DNA from: Serinus canaria
Lineage: Eukaryota > Chordata > Aves > Passeriformes > Fringillidae
Direction of reading: 5' to 3'
NCBI RefSeq assembly: GCF_022539315.1
Contig: NC_066315.1
Coordinates: forward strand, 121,644,874 to 121,708,873
DNA: 64,000 nt
In this document: in pieces, positions 62,570-64,000 of the stretch
How the letters are laid out: each line of letters opens with the position of its first letter
Numbering within the stretch: the first letter of the stretch is position 1
The notes under the pieces: model-generated
Told to the model about the DNA's origin: nothing
Databases searched by the model: none
The model's input: only the letters and a program-made list of their open reading frames with translations
Position numbers and translations under genes: made by a program

Positions 62570-64000
62570 GTCAGGTTTTCTCTCACGGGCTCGAAAGTGT
62601 TTTAGGTGATTCAAAAGCTCTAATTTAATTGTGTTTTGCACCTTAGGTGAGGCAAACTGCACTGTGAAGTTGGTATTACTGTTCTGGAAAGCAAACTAAA
62701 GAGAATTCTATGTGAACAGGTTGGAGGGAATTGTCAATGTTTATTAAATAAAAGTTAAAAGATGCTCAAATAGTGATTTATTCATTTTCATACCAAAACT
62801 ATATTTAGTTTTGACATATTCATGAACACAGATTCACAGGTGACATGAAAGGTAATTGCTCCTCATAACTTCCTGAGGTTATCTATGCTGAGGGGATGTT
62901 CCATAGGCACATATGGTTGGATTCTGTACTATTTTTTTGTAATTTATAAGAAATTAAATAGCACTTTGGACTACTTCAGGTATCACTAAACAAAATGCAG
63001 ACATTTATGAATATCAGTATCCTGAAAAAACTGTTCTGTTCAATATTTGCATGTAGTTTTTCACAGTGATAAAGCAATTAGGCAAAACAGATGCTTTGCA
63101 TTATTAACAGCTTTGTTAATAATGATTAATTCCTGTTTTAGAATACCTGCTTGAAGTTAATAAGGCTAACTCGCGTTATTTCACAAAAAGGGGGTTAGAT
63201 CTTTTTGTATGAAAAGTGCATTTTAAGCAAAATGAGGTAACTATCTTTTGAGCTAGAAAGACTCTTCTGTTTAATGGAAAGACATTGAGGTGGAACACTT
63301 ATTACCAATAATAATAAAAAAAAAAGCACCCCCAAATATTTAAATAGTGTACTATGTGCACCAAGGTATTTGGAGTAATTTTTGCTTTGTTTTTAAAACA
63401 AAACCATGTAATGATTTACTTCTGCTTAGAAGTAGTTAATTGAACCATGAAATTAATTTATTATCATTCTTTTATCATTGTATATTTGAATTAGGAACAA
63501 AGAAAAACACTTCCTTGTGTGGGGGGCACTGTGGAGAGCTTATCATGTAAAATCTTGTGAAGTGAGTCTTTGTGTCAGGTGGGCATAGCTGAGGAAGGCA
63601 ATAGAGGACCTGCAGCTCAGGAGTGAAGCCAAGTGCTGTTTCTTGGTGGGGCTGATACTGTGGCTGTCTCTGGAGGCCGTGCTTTCTAGGTGAACCCTTG
63701 CCTCTGCTTTGACCTGACTGGCTGTCAGTGTTCGTCACAGGAGGTCTGAACAAAAGCTTGCAGGGCTAACTTGCCAATGCGTGGAATACTTACAGACCCT
63801 GTAACAGAAAGTATCTTAGGGCAGTGCTGACCAAGTCTTACATGAACAGTAAGCATTTCAACGTGAGTTCTGGAGGCTGTTTCAGAATAGTCCATGAGTA
63901 ACTCTTGATGAAAACACCTTTTCTTGTTTACTCCAGTTGCTGAAATAAGCAGTAAATTGATAGGGGTACTTCATATCCGAAGGGTTTCCTCAATTCTGTA
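62570..64000. other. Non-coding sequence upstream of the CpG island
   Basis: AT-rich again immediately after the island. No coding exon is recognised. A plus-strand donor-like CCTTAG|GTGAGG at about 62646 could belong to a divergent non-coding transcript, but nothing else supports this. Confidence 0.5.

Noticed and set aside
61659..62586. Open frames up to 289 codons in the GC-rich island on both strands
   Set aside because: Stop codons are rare in GC-rich DNA. The peptides are Ala/Arg/Pro/Gly-biased, overlap on opposite strands and show no domain.

Overview
This is AT-rich vertebrate nuclear DNA and almost certainly comes from a bird. Several fragments match the CR1 LINE family as it looks in avian genomes, including the short octamer-type 3' ends related to ATTCTGTG. 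I recognise no L1 or Alu-type sequence and interspersed repeats are sparse, as in birds. A turtle or crocodilian source cannot be fully excluded from sequence alone.

Only one protein-coding gene is recognisable: PEX2, the peroxisomal RING-finger biogenesis factor, on the minus strand. Its whole coding sequence lies in one exon (42443-43376, CDS 42443-43357, 304 residues). A clear splice acceptor sits 19 bases 5' of the ATG. The only CpG island of the window lies about 18.5 kb further upstream in the gene's sense (about 61.54-62.50 kb) and is very probably the PEX2 promoter and non-coding first exon. A CCAAT box and GC box there could also drive divergent transcription towards the right edge. 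The gene would then occupy about 41.4-62.2 kb, with 43.4-61.9 kb as 5' UTR intron.

Region by region: 1-41 kb is non-coding DNA on the 3' side of PEX2. It holds a (GGGA)n / (TTCC)n pair of simple-repeat tracts near 3 kb, a possible retrocopy near 4.4-5.0 kb, small CR1 3' ends, a perfect 21-bp hairpin at 12.7 kb, a (TTGG)n tract at 18.2 kb, a 350-bp (AAGGG)n array at 19.25-19.60 kb, a CR1 copy at 20.7-21.5 kb and a chimeric CR1 locus at 33.5-34.6 kb. 41.4-62.2 kb is PEX2, whose intron carries a TA microsatellite, an A27 run, five CR1 pieces in both orientations, an LTR-like TATA/AATAAA segment and a short Lys-rich open frame. 62.5-64.0 kb is non-coding.

I found no CRISPR array, tRNA, rRNA, operon or intact mobile element, and nothing that supports a new multi-gene system. 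The most notable items are structural: the AAGGG array (the same motif as the pathogenic human RFC1 expansion), several near-perfect short hairpins that look like template-switch products, a CR1-CR1 junction with microhomology, and a tail-to-tail CR1 pair inside the PEX2 intron. The long open frames in the simple repeats and in the CpG island are compositional artefacts.
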